DNA of 64,000 nucleotides from an uncultured Selenomonadales bacterium. Its GTDB lineage: Bacteria > Bacillota > Negativicutes > Selenomonadales > Selenomonadaceae. The position numbers and the translations under genes were made by a program. Every line of letters begins with the position of its first letter. Position 1 is the stretch's first letter. The notes beneath the pieces are model-generated. The model made no database searches. It was not told the DNA's origin and saw only the letters and a program-made list of their open reading frames with translations. This document shows, piece by piece, positions 1-8,544 of the stretch. Location: assembly GCA_947304355.1 (NCBI GenBank), contig CAMZAX010000006.1, forward strand, positions 31,376 to 95,375, given 5' to 3'.

Positions 1-277
1 AGACCAGCGGGACTCTGACATCGCCGCGCAGGTCGCGCACCAGGTCGAAGATTTTATCGGTCGTTACGCCGCCCTGCAATGCGCGAAGGTTTGCGGCTTG
101 AATGACGACGCCTTCGGCTGTCGGGTCGGAAAAAGGTATGCCCAATTCGACGAGGTCGGCACCGTTGGCGACGGCGGCGCGGACGACTGCGGCTGTCGTC
201 TTCAAATTCGGGTCGCCGCACGTGATAAACGGAATGAACGCCTTGCCGCCGGCGAACGCGCTTTGAATCTTGCTCAT
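1..277 (-). CDS. trpA: Tryptophan synthase alpha subunit, N-terminal part (cut by window edge)
   Basis: TrpA cleaves indole-3-glycerol phosphate to indole for the last step of tryptophan synthesis and normally works as an alpha2-beta2 complex with TrpB. The visible 92 residues begin MSKIQSAFAGGKAF, continue with FITCGDPN and DLVELGIPFSDPTAEG, which is the TrpA signature containing the catalytic Glu and the active-site Asp. The ATG at 277 has an AGGAG Shine-Dalgarno six to nine bases upstream. The gene runs leftward out of the window, so its C-terminus is unseen. It has its own promoter and is separated by a terminator from the preceding gene. TrpB is not directly upstream, so any trp operon continues to the left. 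Identity is secure from the motif. Confidence 0.93.
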   Translation of the reverse strand, partial: MSKIQSAFAGGKAFIPFITCGDPNLKTTAAVVRAAVANGADLVELGIPFSDPTAEGVVIQAANLRALQGGVTTDKIFDLVRDLRGDVRVPLV

Positions 278-312
278 GAATGATTCTCCTTACAACTCAA
301 AATCTGCCGACG

Positions 313-341
313 ATTATATCACCAGACGCGCGCGCTTGCAA
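313..341 (-). promoter_or_regulatory. Sigma-A type promoter of trpA
   Basis: Reading the minus strand, TTGCAA (336-341) and TATAAT (313-318) are separated by exactly 17 bases. The start of trpA lies about 35 bases downstream. No leader peptide or T-box is visible between them. Confidence 0.75.
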
Positions 342-372
342 AACAAAAGAGCCGACGATTGTTCGCCGACTC
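341..372 (-). terminator. Intrinsic terminator after the NrdD-like gene
   Basis: On the minus strand a 10-bp stem (GAGTCGGCGA with TCGTCGGCTC, including two G-T pairs) with loop ACAA is followed by TTTTGTTTT. It separates the split NrdD-like gene from trpA. Confidence 0.75.
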
Positions 373-383
373 CAAGCGTTGAA

Positions 384-910
384 TTATTCAAAGATGTTGT
401 GCTTAACCCGATCGTGTTCCTCGGATTTTTTGGCGTCGTTCCAGCGGTCGGTCGTGCCGACGAGATACAAAATGTTATCGACGGGCTTTTTATCCCGCCC
501 TCTGCAAGTCGCCCTGCAGTTCGGCATATCTTTTCGCGCTAAGTGCCGTGCGCGGCGCGGTCTCGTGGGCGGATTATTTCACCGCCTATGCTCTGCGGCT
601 GGCTAAATGCCTTCACCTCTGATTGTCTCGAAGAGAGTTCCCAGATTTTTACCGCGCTCCTGTCCGTCGTCTTCATGCGGCTTGACGGCAGCGGGGTATT
701 TTATTTCCCGGTTATGCGCCGGATACGCTCGAATTTTTCGCCGCGTGCGGTGTAGCTCACGTCAACCAAACCGTCGTCGCACAACTTAACGTTGATGGTT
801 TTGACGGGCTCCGATACGCGCCCGCGCACATAGGCGACGTAATTTGCCGCCTCTTCGCGTGTGGCGTCGTCAATGCCGATGAAGCTCACCTTAACGCCGT
901 CGACAATCAT
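384..910 (-). CDS. Small NrdD-like protein (anaerobic ribonucleotide reductase C-terminal family), split by a group I intron
   Basis: Two coding blocks, 707-910 and 384-467, together give about 95 residues. The first ends KFERIRRITG and the second begins YLVGTTDRWND and ends RVKHNIFE. Joined, they give ITGYLVG..DRWN.AK..EE.DRVKH, which I recognise as the C-terminal pattern of NrdD-type proteins and of small stand-alone NrdD-like proteins in Firmicutes. Between the blocks lie 239 bases with stop codons in every frame and the conserved core of a group I intron. Start ATG 910 (or TTG 916) has a GAGGAAG box and overlaps the end of the MscS gene, suggesting co-transcription. Unspliced, the gene ends after one extra Lys at 701. 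The role of the small protein is not established; a function with anaerobic dNTP synthesis is inferred from similarity only. Confidence 0.72.
468..706 (-). ncRNA. Group I self-splicing intron (td-like core, no internal ORF)
   Basis: Minus-strand RNA of about 239 nt. Core elements found in order: P2 hairpin (CCGTC/GACGG); P3 5' strand GCGCGGU (651-657); P4-P5 block UCUGGGAAC...GACAAUCAGA (618-645), close to the P4-P5 of the phage T4 td intron as I recall it; R-like GCAGAGCAUAGG (584-595); P7.1-type hairpin GGCGG/CCGCC; P3 3' strand ACCGCGC (555-561), seven perfect pairs; P8 CGCGC/GCGCG; S-like AAGAUAUGCC (523-532). P7 is GCAU (588-591) with AUGC (524-527), a compensated version of the usual GACU/AGUC. 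A P9 hairpin CUGCA/UGCAG follows, and the proposed intron ends in G at 468. Weak point: the frame-correct 5' junction (GGG at 707) lacks the usual exon-terminal U, although CGGG/CCCG could form P1 and AUA/UAU P10. Confidence 0.78.
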
Positions 911-916
911 AAGCAA

Positions 917-2017
917 TCACTTCCTCAGGTCGATTTTTTTATCATCAGGCAAATCCAACGTGCGAATCGGGAACGGAATGTTGATGCCCTCTTCGCGATA
1001 GCGTCGCGTGATTGCCTTAATGAACTCGTGTTTAAGGACGTACTGATTGGTAAAGGTTTGGACGTGCAAGATCGCGTTGAAGTCAATCGACGAATCGTTG
1101 AACTTTTGGAAGCGGACGACGGGCGCGAGCTTGTTGATGTCTTTGCCTTCCGCGTTGAAGTGCGGTTTGTAGCCGTCGATTTTGATTTGCAGTTCGCGGG
1201 CAACTTCAATCGTCACGCGTTCGACGTGTTCAAGGTCGCTTTCGTAGCCGACGCCGATTGGCACGACAACAATAATATCGTCGCGCGGCTGAGAAAAATT
1301 CGTCGTGACGGAGCTTGCGATAACTTTGTTCGGAATGATGATGACGTGCGACTCGGTTGGGGGCATGACCGATATAAAACGCCAGTTGATGTCGATAATC
1401 TTGCCCTCGTCGCCGGTGGAAAGTTTTACGTAGTCGTTGACGCGAACTTGTTTTGAGACCATTAGCAGAAGTCCGGTAAAAATATTTTCCAACGGCTCTT
1501 TTACGCCCATGGCAATCGCCACACTGCCGAAGCCCATTGCCGCCATAAGCGGCGCGACCGAAATTCCGAAGTAGTCCAAGACGATAAGCGCGCCCGAAGC
1601 GTAAACTGCCACGCGGAAAAGCGTATCGAGCAACGTCGATTGCGTAATGTCGGTCGAGCCGGAAAACTTCATGCGAATAAAGCCCGACAGCGTCCGTTCA
1701 ACGACGCGCGTTATCGAAAAGACAATCATCGCGAACAGAATGTAAGAGAAAATCTTTTCCAGACCGGCAGGCAAATCGGAAGTCGTGACGCTCCAGTAAA
1801 GCCCTATCACGATAGAAAGATAAATCGGGACGCCGCGCATCGCTCTGAAAAATATTTCAACGATTTCGGACTCGCTGGCTTTGACGCGCCCCGCCAACTT
1901 TTTTGTCAACATCTGATTAATCGCAATGCCGGCGAACAGCGCAAACACCATGATACACGCGGGGACAATTAACTTTTGCCCCAACGCAATCCAGTCAATG
2001 TTTTGAAAATACGCCAA
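917..2017 (-). CDS. MscS family mechanosensitive channel
   Basis: Small-conductance mechanosensitive channel of the inner membrane that opens under hypo-osmotic stress. About 366 residues from TTG 2017, chosen because GAGGTG lies seven bases upstream; an upstream in-frame extension to 2107 lacks such a site. An N-terminal membrane segment (LIVPACIMVFALFAGIAI) is followed by two more hydrophobic helices, then the pore helix and beta domain typical of MscS (LLMAAMGFGSVAIAMGVKEPLENIFTG region, with the MscS-like GFGSVAIGFAxQ pattern), and the C-terminal alpha-beta domain. The last codons overlap the next gene's start region. Length and order of domains fit the simple MscS/YnaI class. Confident on family, not on subclass. 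Confidence 0.88.
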   Translation of the reverse strand: MAYFQNIDWIALGQKLIVPACIMVFALFAGIAINQMLTKKLAGRVKASESEIVEIFFRAMRGVPIYLSIVIGLYWSVTTSDLPAGLEKIFSYILFAMIVFSITRVVERTLSGFIRMKFSGSTDITQSTLLDTLFRVAVYASGALIVLDYFGISVAPLMAAMGFGSVAIAMGVKEPLENIFTGLLLMVSKQVRVNDYVKLSTGDEGKIIDINWRFISVMPPTESHVIIIPNKVIASSVTTNFSQPRDDIIVVVPIGVGYESDLEHVERVTIEVARELQIKIDGYKPHFNAEGKDINKLAPVVRFQKFNDSSIDFNAILHVQTFTNQYVLKHEFIKAITRRYREEGINIPFPIRTLDLPDDKKIDLRK

Positions 2018-2032
2018 GTAAAACACCTCTGC

Positions 2033-2061
2033 TTGAAAAAACTTTGTTGCTGATATATGAT
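2033..2061 (+). promoter_or_regulatory. Promoter of the GNAT gene
   Basis: TTGAAA (2033-2038), 17-base spacer, TATGAT (2056-2061); the acetyltransferase ATG follows 33 bases later. Confidence 0.6.
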
Positions 2062-2094
2062 AACCGCCCGCACATTTGAAAGGAGACGACGACA

Positions 2095-2619
2095 ATGCAC
2101 GAAACACTGATAACGGGCAAGCGGCTGAAACTTCGGCGCGCGCACGAAACGGATTTGAACTACATCATGACGTTGCAGTACGCGCCGGAGAATTTGAAAT
2201 TCATCGTGCCGTTCGACGAAGACTATCACCGCGCAATAATCGCTTCGGACGGCGCGGAGAAATTGGACGTGATAATCGAAGAACTCGACACGGGAATCGC
2301 GGCGGGCTACTTCATGTTGCGCAAGTTGGATTCGCTTTGCGCGGAGTTCACGCACGTGATAATCGGACGCAAGGGGCTTGGTTACGGTCGCGAGGCTTTG
2401 AACTTATTGCTTGAATGGACGTTCAAAATTCGGAAATACCACCGCGTGTGGATTGACTGCAAGGAATACAACGAAATCGCTCTGCACCTGTACGAAAGCG
2501 CGGGCTTCGTGCGTGAAGGCGTGCTGCGCGAAATCATTTTGACGAACGGTGTCTACGAAAATTTAATCGTATTGGGAATGCTCAATCGCGAATATCGTGC
2601 CCGCCGCGCGCAACAGTGA
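2095..2619 (+). CDS. GNAT family N-acetyltransferase (RimJ/RimL type)
   Basis: 174-residue acetyltransferase that would transfer acetyl from acetyl-CoA to an amine, in the RimJ/RimL subfamily by its opening TGKRLKLRRAHETDLNYI and the closing LHLYESAGFVREGVLRE, the hallmark last helix of the fold. The acetyl-CoA loop is IGRKGLGYGREALNLLLEW (motif A, a G-x-G-Y-G version of the usual Q/R-x-x-G-x-G/A). Start ATG has AAAGGAG eight bases upstream. It is transcribed divergently from the MscS gene. Substrate cannot be told: members act on ribosomal proteins, spermidine or antibiotics. Confidence 0.88.
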   Translation: MHETLITGKRLKLRRAHETDLNYIMTLQYAPENLKFIVPFDEDYHRAIIASDGAEKLDVIIEELDTGIAAGYFMLRKLDSLCAEFTHVIIGRKGLGYGREALNLLLEWTFKIRKYHRVWIDCKEYNEIALHLYESAGFVREGVLREIILTNGVYENLIVLGMLNREYRARRAQQ

Positions 2620-2633
2620 CGCGTTCGGTGCCG

Positions 2634-2670
2634 AAAAAATTATCCCCGCGAAAGCCGCAGGGATTTTTTT
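2634..2670. terminator. Bidirectional terminator between GNAT and flavodoxin genes
   Basis: ATCCCcGCG and CGCaGGGAT pair around an AAAGC loop, with T7 on the right and A6 on the left, so it can serve both convergent genes. Confidence 0.7.
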
Positions 2671-2689
2671 ATGTCGTGCGTCGAAAAAT

Positions 2690-3118
2690 TTACACAGCCT
2701 TAGCCAAACTTTCACCGAGCTTGCGGCAATCCTCAAGCGCGGCATGATCGGGAGCGTTTTCGGCGATAACGGAGCCGACGAATTTTGCGCCCGCCTCTTT
2801 TGTGCGCTCAGTCCAATTTTCCATCCAGATGCCGCCGCCCCAGCCGTAGCTACCGAACAGACCGACGGGCACGCCGTTGAGTTTTGATTCTGCTTCGGTG
2901 AAGAACGGCTCGAAAGAATCTTCCTCAAGAACCTCGTCGCCCATGGCTGGGCAACCGAACAGGAACCCGTTATAATCAGCCATGTCAGTGGCGTTGAAGT
3001 CATCGACTTGGAAAACCTCAACGTCCGCGCCTGCGGCTTTTGCACCCTCGGCAACGGCGTTGGCCATTTCCTCGGTGTTGCCCGTGCCGCTCCAGAACAC
3101 GACCGCGATTTTACTCAT
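2690..3118 (-). CDS. Flavodoxin
   Basis: 142-residue FMN electron carrier for low-potential reactions in the cytoplasm. The phosphate-binding loop SGTGNTEEMA sits at residues 10-19, just where flavodoxins have T/S-x-T-G-x-T. The second FMN loop is FGSYGWGGG near residue 90, whose Trp/Tyr residues flank the isoalloxazine ring. ATG 3118 has GGAGG nine bases upstream. The length is typical of short-chain (clostridial) flavodoxins. It has its own promoter and terminator, so it is a single-gene unit. Confidence 0.95.
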   Translation of the reverse strand: MSKIAVVFWSGTGNTEEMANAVAEGAKAAGADVEVFQVDDFNATDMADYNGFLFGCPAMGDEVLEEDSFEPFFTEAESKLNGVPVGLFGSYGWGGGIWMENWTERTKEAGAKFVGSVIAENAPDHAALEDCRKLGESLAKAV

Positions 3119-3158
3119 TCGGAATCGCCTCCAAAAAAATTTACTGCAAACCGCGCAC

Positions 3159-3187
3159 ATATTAACACAGCGGCTTTTGGCAGTCAA
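3159..3187 (-). promoter_or_regulatory. Promoter of the flavodoxin gene
   Basis: Minus strand TTGACT (3182-3187), 17-base spacer, TAATAT (3159-3164). Confidence 0.65.
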
Positions 3188-3205
3188 CAAAATTGCCAAG
3201 ATAAA

Positions 3206-3234
3206 TTGCACTGCGCGGCGGCAGGTTGTATAAT
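3206..3234 (+). promoter_or_regulatory. Promoter of the HD-hydrolase/glnS operon
   Basis: TTGCAC (3206-3211), 17-base spacer, TATAAT (3229-3234); the first ATG lies 38 bases downstream after a GGAGGGGG box. Confidence 0.75.
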
Positions 3235-3272
3235 CGACGTTAATTTAGTTTTAATTTTTGGAGGGGGATTGA

Positions 3273-4067
3273 ATGCGAGAACTGCTGACCCGAATGCACG
3301 ATTGGATGACACGCTACATGAAAAGTTTTTATTCCGACGACGCGGAAGTTCAGCGCGGCATTTTGATTAAGGAAAAGCATACGGGCTACGTTACGGCGAA
3401 TTGCGTGGAGCTTGCCAAATTCCTTAAGCTGTCGACGCACGGCACCGAGCTTGCCGAAATTATCGGGCTGTTTCACGACGTGGGACGCTTCCGCCAATAC
3501 AGCCTGTACAAGACCTTCAACGACGCCGACTCCGAAGATCACGCCGACCTTGCGCTGAAAGTCATTGCCAAGTTGGAATTCTTCAACGAGCTGTCCGCGC
3601 CCGATTACGACGTTGTAAAGTTCGCGATTCAAAATCACAACAAGAAGACCGTCGCGCCGACCGACGACCAACGCAAATTGCTGTTCGCCAAGATAATTCG
3701 CGACGCCGACAAGCTTGACATTTACCGCGTGCTTGAACCGTTCCTTGCGCAGGCGAACGTCGACAAAATGCCGAACTTCATTAAGGCGCGCGGAAATCTT
3801 GTGGCGGACATAAGCCCCGACTTCGTGGAAAATTTCGTGACGGGCAACCAAGCCGACTACAGGAAGATTCGCACCAACGGCGACAGGAAAATCGTGCGGC
3901 TCATGTGGATTTACGACGTGAACTTTTCCTGGACGATGCAAAAGATTGTCGAACGCGGCTACATTGAAAAAATCGTAAGCAACCTGCCGCAAGACGAACG
4001 CATTGCCGAAGGCGTCCGCCGCCTGCGTGCTCACGTCGACAAAAAACTTTCTGAGGTGATTATATGA
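3273..4067 (+). CDS. HD domain metal-dependent phosphohydrolase
   Basis: 264 residues. The HD signature is seen as an early His (KEKHTGYV near residue 35), [11 protein letters not shown] near residue 70 and a distal [10 protein letters not shown] near residue 150; these ligands bind the metal in HD phosphohydrolases. IQNHN (near residue 122) is another expected helix. Substrate is unknown; relatives act on nucleotides or phosphorylated small molecules. Start ATG is preceded by GGAGGGGG. The stop codon overlaps the ATG of glnS by four bases, so the two are translationally coupled. Confidence 0.85.
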   Translation: MRELLTRMHDWMTRYMKSFYSDDAEVQRGILIKEKHTGYVTANCVELAKFLKLSTHGTELAEIIGLFHDVGRFRQYSLYKTFNDADSEDHADLALKVIAKLEFFNELSAPDYDVVKFAIQNHNKKTVAPTDDQRKLLFAKIIRDADKLDIYRVLEPFLAQANVDKMPNFIKARGNLVADISPDFVENFVTGNQADYRKIRTNGDRKIVRLMWIYDVNFSWTMQKIVERGYIEKIVSNLPQDERIAEGVRRLRAHVDKKLSEVII

Positions 4068-5716
4068 TAAATTTTATTCAGCAAGAGATTGAAAACGACT
4101 TGAAGGCGGGCAAGTACACCGACGGCATTCACACGCGCTTTCCGCCCGAACCCAACGGCTATCTGCACATCGGGCACGCCAAATCCGTATGCTTGAATTT
4201 CGGGCTTGCGCTCCACAACGGCGGGCTTTGCAACCTGCGCTTCGACGACACGAATCCGACCAAGGAAGACGTTGAATTCGTCGACTCGATTCAAGAGGAC
4301 ATCAAGTGGCTCGGCTTCGATTGGGGCGACAGAAAATTTTTCGCGTCCGATTATTTCGGCAAGTTTTACGACTTCGCGGTTGAGCTGATTAAGTGCGGGC
4401 TGGCGTTCGTCGACGACTTGAGCGCGGAAGAGATTCGGGCTTATCGCGGCACGCTGACCGAACCCGGCAAGGAAAGCCCTTACCGCAACCGCAGCGTCGA
4501 AGAAAATCTGGATTTGTTCACGCGCATGAAGGCGGGCGAATTCCCCGACGGCTCCAAAGTTCTGCGCGCCAAAATCGACATGGCGAGCCCGAATATCAAC
4601 ATGCGCGACCCCGTCATCTACCGAATCACGCGGGCGACTCATCATCACACCGGCGACGATTGGCTGATTTATCCCATGTACGACTTCGCGCACCCGCTTG
4701 AAGACGCAATCGAAGGCATTACGCATTCCGTCTGCACGCTGGAGTTTGAAGACCACCGCCCGTTTTATGACTGGTTGCTTGACGCGCTCGGCTTCGACGT
4801 GAACACGCGCCCGCGTCAAATCGAATTCGCGCGCCTGGACTTGACCAACACAATCACAAGTAAACGGAAGTTGCGGCAGCTCGTCGAGGAAGGTTACGTG
4901 CGCGGCTGGGACGATCCGCGTATGCCGACCCTTTGCGGCTTGCGGCGGCGCGGCTTTACTCCTGCGGCGATTCGCGATTTTTGTGAACGTATCGGCGTTG
5001 CCAAGTCTAACAGCGTGGTTGACATTGCAATGTTGGAGCATTGCGTTCGCGAAGACTTGAACGAGAACGCCGACCGCGTCATGGCTGTGCTTGACCCGCT
5101 GAAGGTCGTCCTTACCAACGTCGCGGCTGATTCGGTTGAATACTTGACGGCGGAGAATCATCCCAAACGCGGCGGCAGTCGTTACGTCCCGTTCACGCGC
5201 GAGATTTTCATTGAGCGCGAAGACTTCATGGAGGACGCGCCGAAGAAATTCTTCCGACTCAAGCCCGGCGGCGAAGTTCGACTTAAGCACGCTTACATAA
5301 TCAAATGCGAGGAAGTCGTCAAAAATTCTGCGGGCGAAGTCGTCGAGTTGCATTGCACAATCGACCCGACGTCCAAGAGCGGCGGCGCGACGGCGGGACG
5401 CAAAATCAAAGGCACGATTCATTGGGTCAGCGCGCAGTTCGCCCTGCCCGCCGAAGTCAGACTGTACGATTACCTGTTGACGACCGACGCCAACGGCAAC
5501 TTGCCCGAAGACTTTATCGCCGCGCTGAATCCCGATTCGCTTATCGTCAAGCAGGCGTTGATTGAGCCTTCCGTTCGTTGGACGGCTGCGGGCACGCATT
5601 ATCAATTTTTGCGGCTGGGCTACTTCGTCGTCGACCCCGACACCGCGCCCGATAAGTTGGTTTTCAATCGCGTCGTGGGCTTAAAGGACACGTGGGCTAA
5701 AGTTAAGGACAGGTGA
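4064..5716 (+). CDS. glnS: Glutaminyl-tRNA synthetase
   Basis: Class I synthetase charging tRNA-Gln, 550 residues, normal length for bacterial GlnRS. The HIGH box is [15 protein letters not shown] (about residues 28-42). The family marker RFDDTNP follows. The KMSKS-equivalent is ITSKRKL near residue 263, and the C-terminal half has the two beta-barrel anticodon-binding domains. Its presence implies direct Gln-tRNA charging rather than only the GatCAB route. It overlaps the HD gene by four bases and the following small gene begins at its stop codon. Confidence 0.96.
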   Translation: MINFIQQEIENDLKAGKYTDGIHTRFPPEPNGYLHIGHAKSVCLNFGLALHNGGLCNLRFDDTNPTKEDVEFVDSIQEDIKWLGFDWGDRKFFASDYFGKFYDFAVELIKCGLAFVDDLSAEEIRAYRGTLTEPGKESPYRNRSVEENLDLFTRMKAGEFPDGSKVLRAKIDMASPNINMRDPVIYRITRATHHHTGDDWLIYPMYDFAHPLEDAIEGITHSVCTLEFEDHRPFYDWLLDALGFDVNTRPRQIEFARLDLTNTITSKRKLRQLVEEGYVRGWDDPRMPTLCGLRRRGFTPAAIRDFCERIGVAKSNSVVDIAMLEHCVREDLNENADRVMAVLDPLKVVLTNVAADSVEYLTAENHPKRGGSRYVPFTREIFIEREDFMEDAPKKFFRLKPGGEVRLKHAYIIKCEEVVKNSAGEVVELHCTIDPTSKSGGATAGRKIKGTIHWVSAQFALPAEVRLYDYLLTTDANGNLPEDFIAALNPDSLIVKQALIEPSVRWTAAGTHYQFLRLGYFVVDPDTAPDKLVFNRVVGLKDTWAKVKDR

Positions 5717-5721
5717 TTGAC

Positions 5722-6036
5722 ATGCCGAAAATTCCGCGCGGCTTGACCGACAAAGACATGGTTAAAAACTACATCGAAGAGGAAACGATTGAACAGCAAC
5801 TGTTGACCGCCGCGAAAAAAGCCGAAAAAATGCGCTTGATTGCCGAGGCAGAGGCTCCGCCCGCACCGCTTGCGAAGGCAGGTTTCACGCCGGAACTCAC
5901 CGACAAGCTCGGACGCGAATTGCTTGCGCTGCGAATCGAACTGTCGAACGCCGGCGTCAAAAGCTACAACTTCAAAATCAAACGCGACGGCGAACGAATC
6001 ACGCTGACCGTCGTCGACAAGAAACTTAGGGACTAA
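5722..6036 (+). CDS. Hypothetical protein
   Basis: 104 residues from ATG 5722 (an in-frame GTG at 5713 overlapping the glnS stop is possible). I do not recognise a family. It is charged, with a helix-rich N-terminal half (IEEETIEQQLLTAAKKAEKM), an Ala/Pro stretch in the middle and a C-terminal half that could form a small alpha-beta unit (FKIKRDGERITLTVVDKK). No signal peptide or membrane segment. It lies between glnS and the transporter gene, nine bases before the latter's ribosome binding site, so it is probably in the same transcript. Confidence 0.7.
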   Translation: MPKIPRGLTDKDMVKNYIEEETIEQQLLTAAKKAEKMRLIAEAEAPPAPLAKAGFTPELTDKLGRELLALRIELSNAGVKSYNFKIKRDGERITLTVVDKKLRD

Positions 6037-6048
6037 GGAGTTTTTTTG

Positions 6049-7332
6049 ATGGACACAATGACTTACGTGGCGATTGGCATTTTCATAACCGCCTACGCGC
6101 TGATAATATCCGAAAAGATTCACCGCACTGTCGTCGGGCTCTTCGGCGCAATGCTGATGATTCTGCTCGGCATTATCGACCAAGAAACCGCAGTGCACCA
6201 CATCGACTTCAACACAATCGGACTTTTGATGGGCATGATGATTGTCGTCAACATAACAAGCGAAACCGGGCTTTTCAACTTCCTGGCGATCTGGGCGGCG
6301 AAAAAAGTCAAGGCGCAACCCGTCGCCTTGCTCGTCGCGTTGAGCGTGCTTACCGCCGTTTGCTCCGCACTCCTCGACAACGTGACGACCGTCCTTTTGA
6401 CTGTGCCGATAACCTTCAACATCGCCGCGCAGCTGAAAGTTGACGTTAAGCCGTTCCTTATGGCGCAGATTATCAGCTCGAATATCGGCGGCACCGCCAC
6501 GCTTATCGGCGACCCGCCCAACATTATGATAGGCTCGGCCGTCGGCTTGAGCTTCGGCGATTTCATTGTTAACATGACGGGCGTATCGATTTTTATTTTC
6601 GTCGTGACGGTTGCGATTTTGATGATGATTTACAAGGGCGACCTGCACACCAAGCCCGAACTGCAAGATAAAGTTATGCGCCTGAACGAATACGAACAGA
6701 TAACCGACCACCTGCTGTTGAAAAAATGTCTGTTTGTGTTGGCGATAACGATAAGCCTGTTCGCGTTCCACGGCATGTTGGGGCTCGAATCGGCGACGGC
6801 CGCCTTGACGGGCGCAAGTTTGCTTTTGCTTATCACGTTCTCGCACAACGAAGAAATGATCGCCAAGATGCTCAGCAAAATCGAATGGCTCGCGATATTT
6901 TTCTTCGGCGGGCTGTTTATTCTCGTCGGCGCGCTGGTTGAAACGGGCGTCATAAAAATGTTGGCGGAAGAGGCGATTAAAGTCACGCAGGGCGACGTTA
7001 CCTTGACCGCAATGATAATCATTTGGATGAGCGCGCTGGCTTCGGCGTTTATCGACAATATTCCGTTCGTGGCGACGATGATTCCGCTGATTAAAGACAT
7101 GGGCGAAATGGGCTTGACGAACCTTGACCCGCTGTGGTGGAGCTTGGCTTTGGGCGCGTGCCTCGGCGGCAACGGAACACTTATCGGCGCGTCGGCGAAC
7201 GTCGTCGTCGCGTCAATGGCTGCTCAGCGCGGGCGTGCCATTTCGTTTATCGGCTTCATGAAGGTTGCTTTCCCGCTGATGATTCTGTCGATAATCATTT
7301 CGACCGTCTACGTCTACCTGCGCTACCTTTAA
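6049..7332 (+). CDS. ArsB/NhaD superfamily ion transporter (YbiR/SLC13-like)
   Basis: About 427-residue integral membrane protein with 11-12 hydrophobic segments. The paired family motifs are LDNVTTVLLTVPI (about residues 105-117) and its second-half copy FIDNIPFVATMIPL (about 330), and the loops TATLIGDPPNIMIG and NGTLIGASANVVV, which are the characteristic Asn-Pro/Ser-Asn substrate loops of the ion transporter superfamily. Relatives carry arsenite, Na+/H+ or citrate; substrate is not decided by sequence. ATG 6049 is preferred over TTG 6046 because AAGGAG then sits nine bases upstream. Confidence 0.87.
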   Translation: MDTMTYVAIGIFITAYALIISEKIHRTVVGLFGAMLMILLGIIDQETAVHHIDFNTIGLLMGMMIVVNITSETGLFNFLAIWAAKKVKAQPVALLVALSVLTAVCSALLDNVTTVLLTVPITFNIAAQLKVDVKPFLMAQIISSNIGGTATLIGDPPNIMIGSAVGLSFGDFIVNMTGVSIFIFVVTVAILMMIYKGDLHTKPELQDKVMRLNEYEQITDHLLLKKCLFVLAITISLFAFHGMLGLESATAALTGASLLLLITFSHNEEMIAKMLSKIEWLAIFFFGGLFILVGALVETGVIKMLAEEAIKVTQGDVTLTAMIIIWMSALASAFIDNIPFVATMIPLIKDMGEMGLTNLDPLWWSLALGACLGGNGTLIGASANVVVASMAAQRGRAISFIGFMKVAFPLMILSIIISTVYVYLRYL

Positions 7333-7344
7333 GAGGCGACGACC

Positions 7345-8544
7345 ATGCGGCTTTATCCCGACTCGAAAGTTTATATAGTTTGCCCCGGCAACGTGAACAG
7401 CGGCGGTCCGGAGCTCTTGCACCAGCTGTGCTCGCAACTGATTGCGTTCGGCGTCAATGCGTTCATGTTCTACACGCCAAGCACTTCCTTCAATGCCAAA
7501 GACCCGGTGCGCCCGTTTTACAAAAAATATCACGTGCCTTACACCTTCCAAGGCGAAGACTCGCCGCGCAACATTATCGTTCTGCCCGAAGTGAGCAACC
7601 CGACACTTTACATGACGAAACTTAGTCAGCGCGTCTTTTGGTGGTTGAGCGTCGACAACTACATTGGCAACGTTGCAAGTACGATCGGTGCACGCATGAG
7701 CAATGCTTTGGCGAGTCACATGCCGAAAATTTTCTACTTCGGCAAAGACGACGGCGACATTGATCATTGGGTTCAGTCGGAATACGCACGGCAGTTCGTC
7801 AAGCTTAACGGCGTGCCCGATTACAAAATCTACATGGTCGAGGATTATCTGAATCAAGCGTTCCTCAGCCGCGCCGCCCGAGTTGACTTGACCGCCAAGA
7901 AAAATTTCGTCGCTTACAATCCGAAAAAGGGCTTTGAAGTCACGCAACAGCTTATCAAACTTGCGCCCGATATCGATTGGCGTCCGATTGAAAACATGAC
8001 GCCCGCGCAGGTTCAAGAGCTGTTGGCGGCGGCGAAAGTTTACATTGACTTCGGCAACCACCCCGGCAAGGACAGAATCCCGCGCGAGGCGGCGATTTCG
8101 GGTTGCGTCGTGATAACGGGCAGACGCGGTGCGGCCGCCAACGACGTTGACATTAATATCCCCACCGAATTCAAATTCGACGAGCGCACGGCGGACGCAC
8201 GGAACATTATCGACAAAATTCGCGAGGTCTTTGACGACTTCGACGCCGCGTATGAAAAGCAAGCCGCCTATCGCGCCCGAATCCGTGACGACAAAAATCG
8301 TTTCGCCCGCGAGGTCTCCGAGGCTTTCCATATCAAAAATACTGTAGGGGGGGGGGGTTGGCAATCCTACGCACCGTCGACGAGGAGAGCTTCCATTTCG
8401 CGCACTTCCTTTTCCAAAACGAGGACGGCAAGCCGATCTTTATCGTCGACGACGAATTTGCCGCTGCGAACGTGCCCGCCGAAGTCTTCTTGCGCGAACA
8501 GAATCGGAATTATCTGCGCGTCGGCGAAAATCTTGTCGAGATAA
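7345..8544 (+). CDS. Glycosyltransferase-like protein with a frame-breaking 11-G tract
   Basis: Reads as a GT-B type sugar transferase: VYIVCPGNVNSGGPELLHQL at the N-terminus (nucleotide-fold opening), then KNFVAYNPKKGFEV and the acceptor/donor loop KDRIPREAAISGCVVITGRRG. Genuine sequence runs to about residue 333 (FHIKN at 8340). The tract of 11 G (8347-8357) then shifts the frame, and the last 60 or so residues to 8544 (rich in Ser, Arg and Pro) are a frame shadow of the real downstream frame. With 12 or 9 G the protein would join the tail at 8358-8687 for a total near 447 residues. The likely role is decoration of a surface glycan; the donor and acceptor are unknown. Confidence 0.72.
   Translation: MRLYPDSKVYIVCPGNVNSGGPELLHQLCSQLIAFGVNAFMFYTPSTSFNAKDPVRPFYKKYHVPYTFQGEDSPRNIIVLPEVSNPTLYMTKLSQRVFWWLSVDNYIGNVASTIGARMSNALASHMPKIFYFGKDDGDIDHWVQSEYARQFVKLNGVPDYKIYMVEDYLNQAFLSRAARVDLTAKKNFVAYNPKKGFEVTQQLIKLAPDIDWRPIENMTPAQVQELLAAAKVYIDFGNHPGKDRIPREAAISGCVVITGRRGAAANDVDINIPTEFKFDERTADARNIIDKIREVFDDFDAAYEKQAAYRARIRDDKNRFAREVSEAFHIKNTVGGGGWQSYAPSTRRASISRTSFSKTRTASRSLSSTTNLPLRTCPPKSSCANRIGIICASAKILSR
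8347..8357 (+). repeat. Poly-G tract (11 G), candidate slippage site
   Basis: Eleven consecutive G within the glycosyltransferase-like gene. At 11 G the upstream frame misses the coding tail; 9 or 12 G restore it. Confidence 0.9.

Noticed and set aside
280..606. Short plus-strand frames across the intron region
   Set aside because: They lie opposite the intron and second exon of the NrdD-like gene; their sequence is not protein-like.
468..706. Reading the NrdD-like gene as a simple pseudogene with a random insertion
   Set aside because: The insertion has ordered group I core elements with compensated pairings (P3, P4, P7, P8), which random decay would not produce.
4031..5605. Long open frame (524 codons) on the minus strand opposite glnS
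   Set aside because: It is antisense to a clear synthetase gene and its residues (Arg, Val, Phe, Ala rich, no motifs) are those expected from the GC-rich third positions of the sense gene.
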